Source: Bacteroidales bacterium (GTDB lineage: Bacteria > Bacteroidota > Bacteroidia > Bacteroidales > UBA932). From it: a stretch of DNA of 64,000 bases. The stretch is taken from contig JAFZBF010000026.1 in assembly GCA_017561885.1 (NCBI GenBank), forward strand, positions 1 to 64,000. The letters run 5' to 3'. Of this stretch, positions 30,658-37,588 are shown piece by piece. Position numbers and translations under genes: made by a program. The first letter of the stretch is position 1. Each line of letters starts with the position of its first letter. Below the pieces are notes generated by a model that worked only from the letters and a program-made list of their open reading frames with translations, was not told the DNA's origin and did not search any database.

Positions 30658-30771
30658 ATGTCCGCAGGTTTTGCAAATTTCACTGCTGTCCAGAACAGCC
30701 AGGCTCAGTTCCAGAATCAGAACCAGAATCAGGTTCCGTTTGCAATTCCTTTGGACCGGCAGGAAAGCTGA
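30658..30771 (+). CDS. Gln/Asn-rich 37-codon putative leader peptide
   Basis: Short frame starting MSAGFANFTAVQNSQ and ending PLDRQES. Eight of 37 residues are Gln, all encoded CAG, seven of them within codons 12-25, together with four Asn in alternation (QNQNQNQ). The frame follows a strong promoter by about 22 nt and is followed 29 nt later by an intrinsic terminator, then by the PII and ammonium transporter genes. Repeated codons for the regulated amino acid plus a terminator before the structural genes are the classic layout of a ribosome-mediated attenuator. The peptide has no signal sequence, membrane segment or domain I recognise. Alternative: an independent small protein with its own terminator, which would leave the PII gene needing its own promoter, and I see none there. 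Confidence 0.62.
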   Translation: MSAGFANFTAVQNSQAQFQNQNQNQVPFAIPLDRQES

Positions 30772-30811
30772 ACGACATAATCAGACTCAATAGAACAAAC
30801 AAGACTGGTCC
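30753..30811 (+). promoter_or_regulatory. Possible antiterminator pairing in the leader RNA
   Basis: GGACCGG (30753-30759, codons 32-34 of the leader frame) can pair with CTGGTCC (30805-30811), the 5' arm of the terminator, through seven pairs including one G-T. It imitates the terminator's own 3' arm (GGGCCGG). A ribosome stalled at the Gln cluster (30691-30732) would leave it free and favour read-through. A ribosome reaching the stop codon (30769) would cover it and allow termination. The helix is short and the loop is 45 nt, so this is a hypothesis. Confidence 0.4.
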
Positions 30812-30834
30812 TTTCAGGGCCGGTCTTTTTTTTT
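30801..30834 (+). terminator. Strong intrinsic terminator before the PII gene (attenuator)
   Basis: AAGACTGGTCC pairs with GGGCCGGTCTT over 11 pairs (two G-T) around the loop TTTCA. A run of nine T (30826-30834) follows. It lies downstream of the Gln-rich frame and 23 nt before the PII start codon, so transcripts for PII and AmtB starting at 30643 must read through it. Confidence 0.85.
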
Positions 30835-30856
30835 AATAACCAAAACTACTTGCACA

Positions 30857-31204
30857 ATGAAGAAAATTGAAGCCATTATCAGGAAGACCCGTTTCGACGA
30901 TGTCAAGGAAGCCCTCTTCGAGGCCGACATCAACTGGTTTTCTTATGCCGAGGTCAAGGCTATCGGCCAGGACCGTGAGGACAGAATCTATCGAGGCGTG
31001 ATGTACAGCACAGACATTATCTCCCGCATCGAGATAACCATCATCTGCCGAGACCAGTTCGTCCAGCCCGCGATCGACGCAATAATGGGCGCAGCCCGCA
31101 CCGGCAGCGTAGGAGACGGAAGGATATTCGTCAGCCCCGTGGACGACACCTGGTCGATCCGCACCGGTGAACACGGAGACACCGTTCTGGCAGACAAGAA
31201 GTAG
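30857..31204 (+). CDS. glnK: PII nitrogen regulatory protein
   Basis: 115-residue trimeric signal protein that senses ATP/ADP and 2-oxoglutarate and gates ammonium uptake. MKKIEAIIRKTRFDDVKEAL is the standard first strand and helix. The T-loop (about 36-53) includes YRG and a Tyr at position 50 aligned with the uridylylated Tyr51 of E. coli, but is one residue shorter with a different tip. The B- and C-loops are GAARTGSVGDGRIFV and IRTGEHGD. Linkage to amtB (21-nt gap) favours the GlnK type. Whether it is covalently modified cannot be told; no uridylyltransferase gene is in the window. Confidence 0.92.
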   Translation: MKKIEAIIRKTRFDDVKEALFEADINWFSYAEVKAIGQDREDRIYRGVMYSTDIISRIEITIICRDQFVQPAIDAIMGAARTGSVGDGRIFVSPVDDTWSIRTGEHGDTVLADKK

Positions 31205-31225
31205 AACCTTTAAACGATTACAGCT

Positions 31226-32443
31226 ATGACAACAATAAATGGACTTGACACCGCGTGGGTATTGATCGCAGCAATGCTTGTGTTCTTCATGCAACCCGGA
31301 TTCGCACTTGTAGAGGCGGGCTTCACCCGCTCCAAGAACACTGCCAACATATTGATGAAGAACTTTGTGGACTTCATGATAGGCTCTTTCCTGTTCTGGA
31401 TGATAGGTTTCGGCCTCATGCACGGCAGCGGAAGCGGCTTCATCGGAGGCCTGCACCTTTTCGACTGGAAATTCATAGGAGATTCAAACATTCCGGCCGA
31501 ATGTACGCTGATTTTCCAGACCGTTTTCTGTGCGACAGCCGCCACGATCGTGTCCGGCGGAATGGCGGAGCGCACCAAATTTTCGATGTATATTCTGATT
31601 TCCATCATCATTTCGGTGGTCATCTACCCCATCGAAGGCCACTGGAGCTGGGGCGGCGGATGGCTCAGCGGACTGGGCTTCCACGATTTCGCAGGCTCAA
31701 CCGTGGTCCACTCCTGCGGCGGAGTCATCGCCCTGGCCGGAGCGATGGTGCTCGGTCCCAGAATCGGAAAATATTCCAAGAGCGGCCAGTCGCACGCCAT
31801 CCCGGGCCACAACCTGACATTCGGCGCACTGGGAGTTTTCATTCTCTGGTTCGGATGGTTCGGCTTCAACCCCGGTTCGCAGCTGGCAGCCGACGGCGCT
31901 GCCAACGCAATCGCCATATCCCACGTGATGTGCACCACCAATATGGCAGCTGCCACAGGCGGGCTTTCAGTCCTCTTCCTCACCTGGCTGGTGTACGGCA
32001 AGCCCTCTCTCTCACTGGTCTGCAACGGCATCCTGGCCGGCCTTGTTGGCATCACTGCCGGCTGTGACCTGGTATCTATAGGCGGCTCAGCCATCATCGG
32101 CGCAGTATGCGGCGTAGCAATGGTCGGCTCTGTGGCCCTGATCGACAAGGTCTGCAAGATCGACGACCCGGTCGGCGCAGTTTCAGTCCACGGCACCTGC
32201 GGAATCCTCGGCACCATATTGACTGGTCTGTTCGCCACCGAGGACGGCCTGTTCTACGGCGGCGGAATCCATTTTCTGGGCATTCAGACACTTGGAGTCC
32301 TTGCGACCGCAACATGGGCATTCTCGCTCGGTTTCATCACCTTCAAGGTGCTTGACAAGATCCACGGCATCCGCGTGGAGCCACGCATCGAAGAGGAAGG
32401 TCTCGACATCTACGAACACGGAGAGACCTGCTACAACAGTTGA
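31226..32443 (+). CDS. amtB: Ammonium transporter
   Basis: Amt/Rh family channel of 405 residues with about eleven membrane segments. It begins in the membrane domain (TAWVLIAAMLVFFMQPGFALVEAG) without a cleaved signal. DFAGSTVVHSCGG supplies the first conserved pore His and the structural Asp, and VSVHGTCGILGTI the second. GFNPGSQLAADG is another family block. The partner PII protein is encoded just upstream and presumably docks on the cytoplasmic C-terminal tail (GIRVEPRIEEEGLDIYEHGE). Expression should depend on read-through of the terminator at 30801-30834. Confidence 0.95.
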   Translation: MTTINGLDTAWVLIAAMLVFFMQPGFALVEAGFTRSKNTANILMKNFVDFMIGSFLFWMIGFGLMHGSGSGFIGGLHLFDWKFIGDSNIPAECTLIFQTVFCATAATIVSGGMAERTKFSMYILISIIISVVIYPIEGHWSWGGGWLSGLGFHDFAGSTVVHSCGGVIALAGAMVLGPRIGKYSKSGQSHAIPGHNLTFGALGVFILWFGWFGFNPGSQLAADGAANAIAISHVMCTTNMAAATGGLSVLFLTWLVYGKPSLSLVCNGILAGLVGITAGCDLVSIGGSAIIGAVCGVAMVGSVALIDKVCKIDDPVGAVSVHGTCGILGTILTGLFATEDGLFYGGGIHFLGIQTLGVLATATWAFSLGFITFKVLDKIHGIRVEPRIEEEGLDIYEHGETCYNS

Positions 32444-32458
32444 TTCCAGATTATTGCT

Positions 32459-32466
32459 TAACTTTG
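32459..32466 (+). promoter_or_regulatory. -7 box of the GH3 gene
   Basis: TAACTTTG fits TAnnTTTG, begins 15 nt after the amtB stop codon and ends 21 nt before the ATG at 32488. A TTG at 32440-32442 is upstream with shorter-than-usual spacing. It indicates separate transcription of the glycosidase. Confidence 0.5.
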
Positions 32467-32487
32467 GGAAAATATAGCCTGAAGTAT

Positions 32488-34812
32488 ATGAAAACTATTG
32501 CGATGAAAGTTGCAGCCACCATGCTGGCAGTCCTCCTGCTGGCCGGCTGCGGAGAAAAGAAACAGTCCAAAGCCATTGCCACCGACCGTGAAGTGGAAGC
32601 CAAGGTGGAAAGCGTGCTCAAGAAGATGACCCTCAAGGAGAAAGCCGGACAGATGGTCCAGATTACCATTGCGGTGATCGAGGATGACACCCACGAGGCC
32701 ATCGACCCCGCCAAGCTGGACAGGCTGATCGGCGAATACAAGGTCGGCTCCATCCTGAACGTGATGCACGACGCCGCCCATTCCCGCGAGCACACCGCCG
32801 AAATGGTCCGCCAGATCCAGGAAAAGTCGATGGAAGTTCTGGGCATCCCCTGCCTCTACGGTCTTGACATGATCCACGGCGCATCCTACCTGATCGAGGG
32901 TTCGCTGTACCCGCAGGAAATCAACCTGGCCGCAACTTTCAACCGCGAATATCCGCGCCTTATGGGCGAGGCCATGGCCTACGAGACACGCGCCGCCCAG
33001 GTTCCCTGGGTTTTCTCTCCGGTGATGGACCTCGGCCGCGACCCTCGCTGGTCCCGCATGTGGGAGAGCTGGGGCGAAGACCCGTACCTGCAGGCCGAGA
33101 TGGCGCGCACCGAGACTCTTGCCATCCAGGGCGACGATCCTAACCATATCGACCTCGAGCACGCCGCCGTCAGCATCAAGCACTTCATGGGCTACGGCGT
33201 GCCGGCCTCAGGCAAGGACCGCACACCTGCCTATATAGTCGAGAACGACCTGCGGGAGAAATTCTTCCGTCCCTTCAAGGAATGCTTCCAGGCCGGAGCC
33301 CTCACCGCGATGGTCAATTCGGCTTCCATCAACGGCGTTCCCACCCACGCCAACAAGACTCTGCTGACCGGCTGGGTAAAGGAAGAGCTGGGATGGGACG
33401 GAATGCTGGTGACCGACTGGGCCGACATCGACAATCTCTACGCCCGCGACCACGTGGCAGCAGATAAAAGGGCTGCGATTGCTCTAGGTATCAATGCGGG
33501 CATCGACATGATCATGGACCCGTACGACCCCGAGTGCGTCAACGACCTCGTGGCGATGGTGGAAGCCGGTGAGATTCCGATGTCACGCATCGACGACGCC
33601 GTGCGCCGCATCCTCCGTTTGAAGGTGCGACTGGGCCTCTTCGACAATCCCACATGGGAATATGACTATCCGGACTTCGCCTGCGAGCGTTTCGCCGAGG
33701 AGTCATATGCCGCAGCGGTGGAGTCCGAGGTTCTGCTGAAGAACGACGGCATCCTGCCTCTCAAGGGCAACGAACGCATTCTCGTCACAGGACCTAACGC
33801 CAACTCCCTGCGCGCAATGAACGGCGGCTGGAGCTACACCTGGCAGGGTGCAGCCGACTATTTCGTGCCGCAGTACAACACCTTCCAGGAAGCCCTGAGC
33901 CAGCGTTTCCCTGGCAAGGTGACCTGGGTTCCGGGAGTGGTATACGACGAGAACTACGGCATGTGGGAGCACGACATCGTGGCCAGCATACAGCAGGCCG
34001 TGAACGTGGCCCGAAGCGTCGACGTGATTGTCTGCTGCGTGGGCGAGAACAGCTACTGCGAGACTCCAGGCAACACTGACGACCTCAACCTTTCGGCCAA
34101 CCAGAAGGATCTGGTCCGCGCCCTCGCAGCCACCGGCAAGCCCGTCATCCTCGTGCTTAACGAAGGCCGTCCGCGCATCATCGGCGACATCGAGCCGCTT
34201 GTAAAGGCTGTCGTTGACGTGATGCTGCCGTCGAACTATGGAGGAGACGCGCTTGCGGCCCTCCTCGCAGGCGACGAGAACTTCTCCGGCAAGCTTCCGT
34301 TCACATATCCGAAGCATATCAACTCGCTGCACACATATGACTACAAGGTGTCCGAGCACCGCGAGGTGATGGAAGGTTCTTACAACTACGACGCTATCAT
34401 GGACGTTCAGTGGCCCTTCGGCTACGGCCTGAGCTACACCAGCTTCGAGTACAGCGACTTCCAGCTGCTGACTCCTGATAATTTCAAGGCCGGCGACGTG
34501 CTGAAGTTCTCAGTGAAGGTCACCAACACGGGCGACCGTGCCGGAAAGGAAGCCGTGCTGCTCTACAGTTCGGACCTTGTAGCTTCGCTGATTCCTGACG
34601 TGAAACGCCTGCGCGGATTCGAGAAAATTGCACTAGAACCGGGACAGAGCCAGACTGTGACTTTCGAACTGCCGGCCAGCGAACTGGCGTTCGTGGGTGC
34701 CGACGGGAAATGGCGTCTGGAGAAAGGCGAGTTCCGCATTTCCTGCGGCGGTCACGGCGTTCTTGTCAACTGCACCGAGACCAAGGTCTGGGACACGCCG
34801 AATATACCTTAG
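32488..34812 (+). CDS. Glycoside hydrolase family 3 lipoprotein (beta-glucosidase-like)
   Basis: 774-residue lipoprotein: the signal MKTIAMKVAATMLAVLLLAGC ends in the lipobox LAGC. The GH3 N-terminal barrel has YGLDMIHGASYL and SPVMDLGRDPRWSRMWESWGEDPYL, a KHFMGYG motif, and MLVTDWADI with the nucleophile Asp. The GH3 C-terminal domain (EVLLKNDGILPLKG) and a fibronectin-III-like end domain (VKVTNTGDRAGKEAVLLY) follow. It most resembles periplasmic beta-glucosidases (BglX); substrate is not certain. ATG 32488 is preferred to upstream in-frame starts because those precede the promoter box. The stop overlaps the convergent carbonic anhydrase gene by 4 nt. Confidence 0.9.
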   Translation: MKTIAMKVAATMLAVLLLAGCGEKKQSKAIATDREVEAKVESVLKKMTLKEKAGQMVQITIAVIEDDTHEAIDPAKLDRLIGEYKVGSILNVMHDAAHSREHTAEMVRQIQEKSMEVLGIPCLYGLDMIHGASYLIEGSLYPQEINLAATFNREYPRLMGEAMAYETRAAQVPWVFSPVMDLGRDPRWSRMWESWGEDPYLQAEMARTETLAIQGDDPNHIDLEHAAVSIKHFMGYGVPASGKDRTPAYIVENDLREKFFRPFKECFQAGALTAMVNSASINGVPTHANKTLLTGWVKEELGWDGMLVTDWADIDNLYARDHVAADKRAAIALGINAGIDMIMDPYDPECVNDLVAMVEAGEIPMSRIDDAVRRILRLKVRLGLFDNPTWEYDYPDFACERFAEESYAAAVESEVLLKNDGILPLKGNERILVTGPNANSLRAMNGGWSYTWQGAADYFVPQYNTFQEALSQRFPGKVTWVPGVVYDENYGMWEHDIVASIQQAVNVARSVDVIVCCVGENSYCETPGNTDDLNLSANQKDLVRALAATGKPVILVLNEGRPRIIGDIEPLVKAVVDVMLPSNYGGDALAALLAGDENFSGKLPFTYPKHINSLHTYDYKVSEHREVMEGSYNYDAIMDVQWPFGYGLSYTSFEYSDFQLLTPDNFKAGDVLKFSVKVTNTGDRAGKEAVLLYSSDLVASLIPDVKRLRGFEKIALEPGQSQTVTFELPASELAFVGADGKWRLEKGEFRISCGGHGVLVNCTETKVWDTPNIP

Positions 34813-35351
34813 GCCGGGATTTCAGACAGTTCTCCTGTCACAGAATCTATTATGAAACCGCGGACGGTGACGTCCGACGGGATGAGCGGGTGGTTCACTA
34901 TGGCTGCTACGGTATCTTTTACGGATTTCTCAGTATCGTGGAAACCTTCCAGCCAGGCGTCGAGATCGACGTCCGTGCGCTCGAGTTCGCTCTGGGGTAT
35001 GCCGCGCCTGAGCATCTCTTCCTTGAAATGGTGAAAGCACATGTGGCAGGCGCCGCAGGTGGTGTGGGCTACGACCATTATCTCGTTCACGCCAAGTTCG
35101 TACACGGCCACAATCAGGCTGCGCATCGCCGAATCCCAGGGCGACGGAATCACCGCTCCCGCATTCTTGATGATCTTGGCGTCGCCGTTCTTCAGACCGA
35201 GCGCCTCCTGCAGCAGCACGGACAGGCGAGTGTCCATACAGCTCAGCACAGCGAGTTTCTTGTCCGGAAACTTGTCGGTAAGATGCTTCTCATATCCTTT
35301 CGATGCCACGAATTCACGATTGAACTCCAGAACCTTGTCAATATTGCTCAT
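34809..35351 (-). CDS. Beta-class carbonic anhydrase
   Basis: Zinc enzyme interconverting CO2 and bicarbonate. In 180 residues it carries the metal ligands Cys38 with the Asp40-Arg42 dyad (SCMDTRLS) and His96/Cys99 (VVAHTTCGACHM). Bicarbonate is a substrate of the carbamoyl-phosphate synthase encoded elsewhere in the window, but no operon link exists. Upstream on its strand is a near-match to the -7 box (TAACTTCG, about 35371-35378). Confidence 0.9.
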   Translation of the reverse strand: MSNIDKVLEFNREFVASKGYEKHLTDKFPDKKLAVLSCMDTRLSVLLQEALGLKNGDAKIIKNAGAVIPSPWDSAMRSLIVAVYELGVNEIMVVAHTTCGACHMCFHHFKEEMLRRGIPQSELERTDVDLDAWLEGFHDTEKSVKDTVAAIVNHPLIPSDVTVRGFIIDSVTGELSEIPA

Positions 35352-35394
35352 AATACCTCCGTCTTTTCCCCGAAGTTACAAAAATCCCAGACGT

Positions 35395-35544
35395 TTTGGT
35401 GTAGGTCCCGGGCACTTTTGGTATAGGTCCCGGGCGGTTTTGGTGTAGATCCTATGAAATGGTCGGGACCTACCCCAGGAATCGGCCTCCCAGATAGTTC
35501 CAGTGGTGTAGGTCTGGCACTTTTCATCGGACCTACCCCAAAGT
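35395..35544 (+). repeat. Left copy of a 150-bp inverted repeat
   Basis: Aligned in reverse complement to 38394-38543, 146 of 150 bases are identical without gaps. The element is built of six short units around GTAGGTCC: three direct (GGTGTAGGTCC, GGTATAGGTCC, GGTGTAGATCC), then alternating inverted (GGGACCTACCCC), direct (GGTGTAGGTCT) and inverted (CGGACCTACCCC). The last four can fold as two hairpins. No reading frame is convincing. Left and right copies bound about 2.85 kb with four genes. Confidence 0.92.
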
Positions 35545-35551
35545 AAGCTAC

Positions 35552-35581
35552 TGTTATCATTATTTGCTAATAATGATAACA
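35552..35581. promoter_or_regulatory. 30-bp perfect palindrome, likely toxin-antitoxin operator
   Basis: Arms TGTTATCATTATT (35552-35564) and AATAATGATAACA (35569-35581) are exact complements around TGCT. The palindrome covers the TTG (35564-35566) lying 21 nt before a TATATTTG -7 box (35588-35595), and the antitoxin ATG follows at 35611. Autoregulation by ribbon-helix-helix antitoxins binding such sites is well known for this class of system. Confidence 0.7.
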
Positions 35582-35587
35582 TTTTTC

Positions 35588-35595
35588 TATATTTG
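35588..35595 (+). promoter_or_regulatory. -7 box of the toxin-antitoxin promoter
   Basis: TATATTTG fits TAnnTTTG; its TTG at the end is also an in-frame TTG codon (35593), which should not be used as the antitoxin start because it lies in the promoter. Confidence 0.6.
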
Positions 35596-35610
35596 CAAAA
35601 AAGAGTCACT

Positions 35611-35877
35611 ATGCAACCTGTGATAAGACAAACCATCGTACGGATGGACGAAAGCTTGTACCAGAAAGTCAAGTCTGCGGCCAAGACACAGCACCGTTCG
35701 GTAAACAGCTTCATTAACAACGTCCTTGACGAGGCTGTTGCCTCTGCCATTCCCAAGCTTAAACCTGAGGAGTACAAGCCGTCGGCGGAACTCTTAGAAT
35801 TCGGTCTGTTGCTTGATGGCGCAACAGAAGAAATGGATAATCTCGATCCCAAAGCTCAATATATATTGTCGAAATGA
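35611..35877 (+). CDS. Ribbon-helix-helix antitoxin
   Basis: 88-residue protein with an Arc/MetJ-like N-terminus: strand IRQTIVRMDESLY, then helices VKSAAKTQHRSVNSFINNVLDEAV, so it should bind DNA as a dimer. The C-terminal third (PSAELLEFGLLLDGATEEMDNLD) is acidic and probably wraps the toxin. Start ATG 35611 follows the promoter box; the stop overlaps the toxin ATG (ATGA), which couples translation. Confidence 0.82.
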   Translation: MQPVIRQTIVRMDESLYQKVKSAAKTQHRSVNSFINNVLDEAVASAIPKLKPEEYKPSAELLEFGLLLDGATEEMDNLDPKAQYILSK

Positions 35878-36293
35878 TTTTCTTTGATACCAATGTCATT
35901 CTTGACATCCTCGACCGCACGAGAGAGGATCACGACAAGGCTCTGATGCTGCTTTCGGCAGCTCAGAAGGGAGCGATAAAGGTTGTTGCCACTACCCAGT
36001 CGATTGTAGATGCGGCTTATGTCAGAACTCAGACCGGCAAAGCATCATTGAGCGATTTCCGCAGGGTAATGGCAGCCCTTTGTGATATAATAGCTATCTG
36101 TCCTGTCTCAGGTATGGCAATAGAGGATGCTAACGCAAGCGCTGTACCCGACTATGAAGATGCAGTCCAACTCAGCTGTGCAATCTGTGAGGAATGCGAA
36201 GCGATCATCACCCGTGACCGCAAATTCAAATCATTTACCGACATCCCCGCTTATACGGTAGAGGAATATTACAGCGCAGTCTTCGGGGGCTGA
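35874..36293 (+). CDS. PIN-domain toxin (VapC-like RNase)
   Basis: 139 residues with the PIN acidic residues: FFDTNVILDIL (first Asp), a central Asp/Glu cluster (QSIVDAAYVR), PDYEDAVQLSCA and the late ITRDRKFKS. PIN toxins of VapBC systems cut tRNA or rRNA using Mg2+; the target here is unknown. Pairing with the antitoxin and the operator palindrome makes an active module likely. The 3' end overlaps the convergent acyltransferase gene by 25 nt. Confidence 0.84.
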   Translation: MIFFDTNVILDILDRTREDHDKALMLLSAAQKGAIKVVATTQSIVDAAYVRTQTGKASLSDFRRVMAALCDIIAICPVSGMAIEDANASAVPDYEDAVQLSCAICEECEAIITRDRKFKSFTDIPAYTVEEYYSAVFGG

Positions 36294-37588
36294 TTTCTTT
36301 CTCTAGGGGTATATTCTTCCGGAATGGGCATATTGTAGACCTTGTCGCGTAGCATCTTTCCGTATGCGGCGAGGTCGGGATACTGTTGCTGCTCTTCAAC
36401 GCTTATGGGCAGACCCACGATGACCCTGTGGGTGCTCCTGTGCTTGTTGAAGTATTCGGACGGAAGCCGCAGGAGACGCAACTTCCAGCTGATGAGGCCG
36501 AGGAAATAGAAGAAGCGCGAATTGCGGTCGGGAAAATAGATGGGAATCACCGGCACCTTGGCCTTCTGGATGATGCGCAGCATACTGTCCTGCCATTTCC
36601 TGTCCTGCAACTTGCGGAGCTTCGGAATGTAGTCCGACACGGCCCCTGAAGGGAAGCATCCCAGTCCGTGACCTTCCTGCAGCTGCAGCATGATCTTCTT
36701 GATGCCGCTGACAGTCACTGCGTCGGGAGCCTTCTTCTCGGTGGTGGTCGGAGTTACGGTGATGAAGGCATCTCCAAGCGACTTGGCACGTGCAAGGATG
36801 TTGTTCACTATGAATTTGTAGTCCTTGCGACGCGAGCCGACAAGCTCGATCTGGATGAGGCCGTCCAGCCCGCCGTAGGGGTGGTTGCTGACGGTGACGA
36901 AGGCACCTTCTTCAGGAATGAGATCCAGATTTGCGGCGTTGCCGACAAGGTAGTCGCAGCCCATCCCGTCTATTACCTTGGAGCAGGCCTCGATTCCCCG
37001 GCTGTCGGCTGCTCCGGCATAGAGGCGGTTGATCCTTGAGATGCCGAACAGGTCCATCAGCAGACGGGCGAGCGAGCGGCCCCAGGCACCCTTGAAAATG
37101 GGCGATGCCTTGCACATCTCGTCCAGGCCCAGCATCGCATCCTTCGGCTCAGCATACCTCTTGCGGAAAATAATCTTCTCTGAAATGAAGAAATTGAAAA
37201 TTCCCGATACGCACAGGGCCAGAAGGTTGCAGATGTAGGCATCGAAACCGAAAGCCCTCTCGAAGAGGAGCAGGAATATCATCTTGATGATGAAACCCGC
37301 GACACAAGACAGATTGAAAGCCAGGAAAAGCCTGGGAAGTTCTCCTTTGGCGGCGTCCTTCATGCGGGACTTCCATACGATGCGGTAGGATGTGATGAAA
37401 TTGACCAGCGTGGCTGCCTCGAACGAGATGACGGGGGCGATGATGTACTGTCCGGTATAGTGCGAGAATACATACCTGCCCAGAGCCCAAAGCACAACGG
37501 TATCGACCGCAGTGCCTAAAAGCCGGGTAAGGAAGAATCCTATCGAATGTTTCGCAAGCTGGCTGCCGCTGTTATCCTCGTTTTCCAT
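36269..37588 (-). CDS. GtrA-like membrane domain fused to a lysophospholipid acyltransferase
   Basis: About 439 residues. The first part (to about 145) has four hydrophobic segments of the GtrA/DPMS_TMD type (GFFLTRLLGTAVDTVVLWALGRYV, ATLVNFITSYRIVWKSR, NFFISEKIIFR). The second part is PlsC-like: TVSNHPYGGLDG with the catalytic His-Asp in an H-x5-D spacing, then GCFPSGAVSDY and KVPVIPIYFPDRNSRFF. It should acylate a lipid at the inner membrane, and GtrA domains are linked to polyprenyl-sugar flipping. The combination in one chain is unusual to me. ATG 37588 is chosen; ATG 37615 would lengthen it by nine residues. It follows the phosphatidyltransferase gene with a 17-nt overlap. Confidence 0.78.
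   Translation of the reverse strand: MENEDNSGSQLAKHSIGFFLTRLLGTAVDTVVLWALGRYVFSHYTGQYIIAPVISFEAATLVNFITSYRIVWKSRMKDAAKGELPRLFLAFNLSCVAGFIIKMIFLLLFERAFGFDAYICNLLALCVSGIFNFFISEKIIFRKRYAEPKDAMLGLDEMCKASPIFKGAWGRSLARLLMDLFGISRINRLYAGAADSRGIEACSKVIDGMGCDYLVGNAANLDLIPEEGAFVTVSNHPYGGLDGLIQIELVGSRRKDYKFIVNNILARAKSLGDAFITVTPTTTEKKAPDAVTVSGIKKIMLQLQEGHGLGCFPSGAVSDYIPKLRKLQDRKWQDSMLRIIQKAKVPVIPIYFPDRNSRFFYFLGLISWKLRLLRLPSEYFNKHRSTHRVIVGLPISVEEQQQYPDLAAYGKMLRDKVYNMPIPEEYTPRERNQPPKTAL

Noticed and set aside
35376-35852. 158-codon minus-strand frame across the left inverted repeat and the antitoxin gene
   Set aside because: It is antisense to the antitoxin and runs through the repeat; the plus-strand toxin-antitoxin reading has promoter, operator and domain support.
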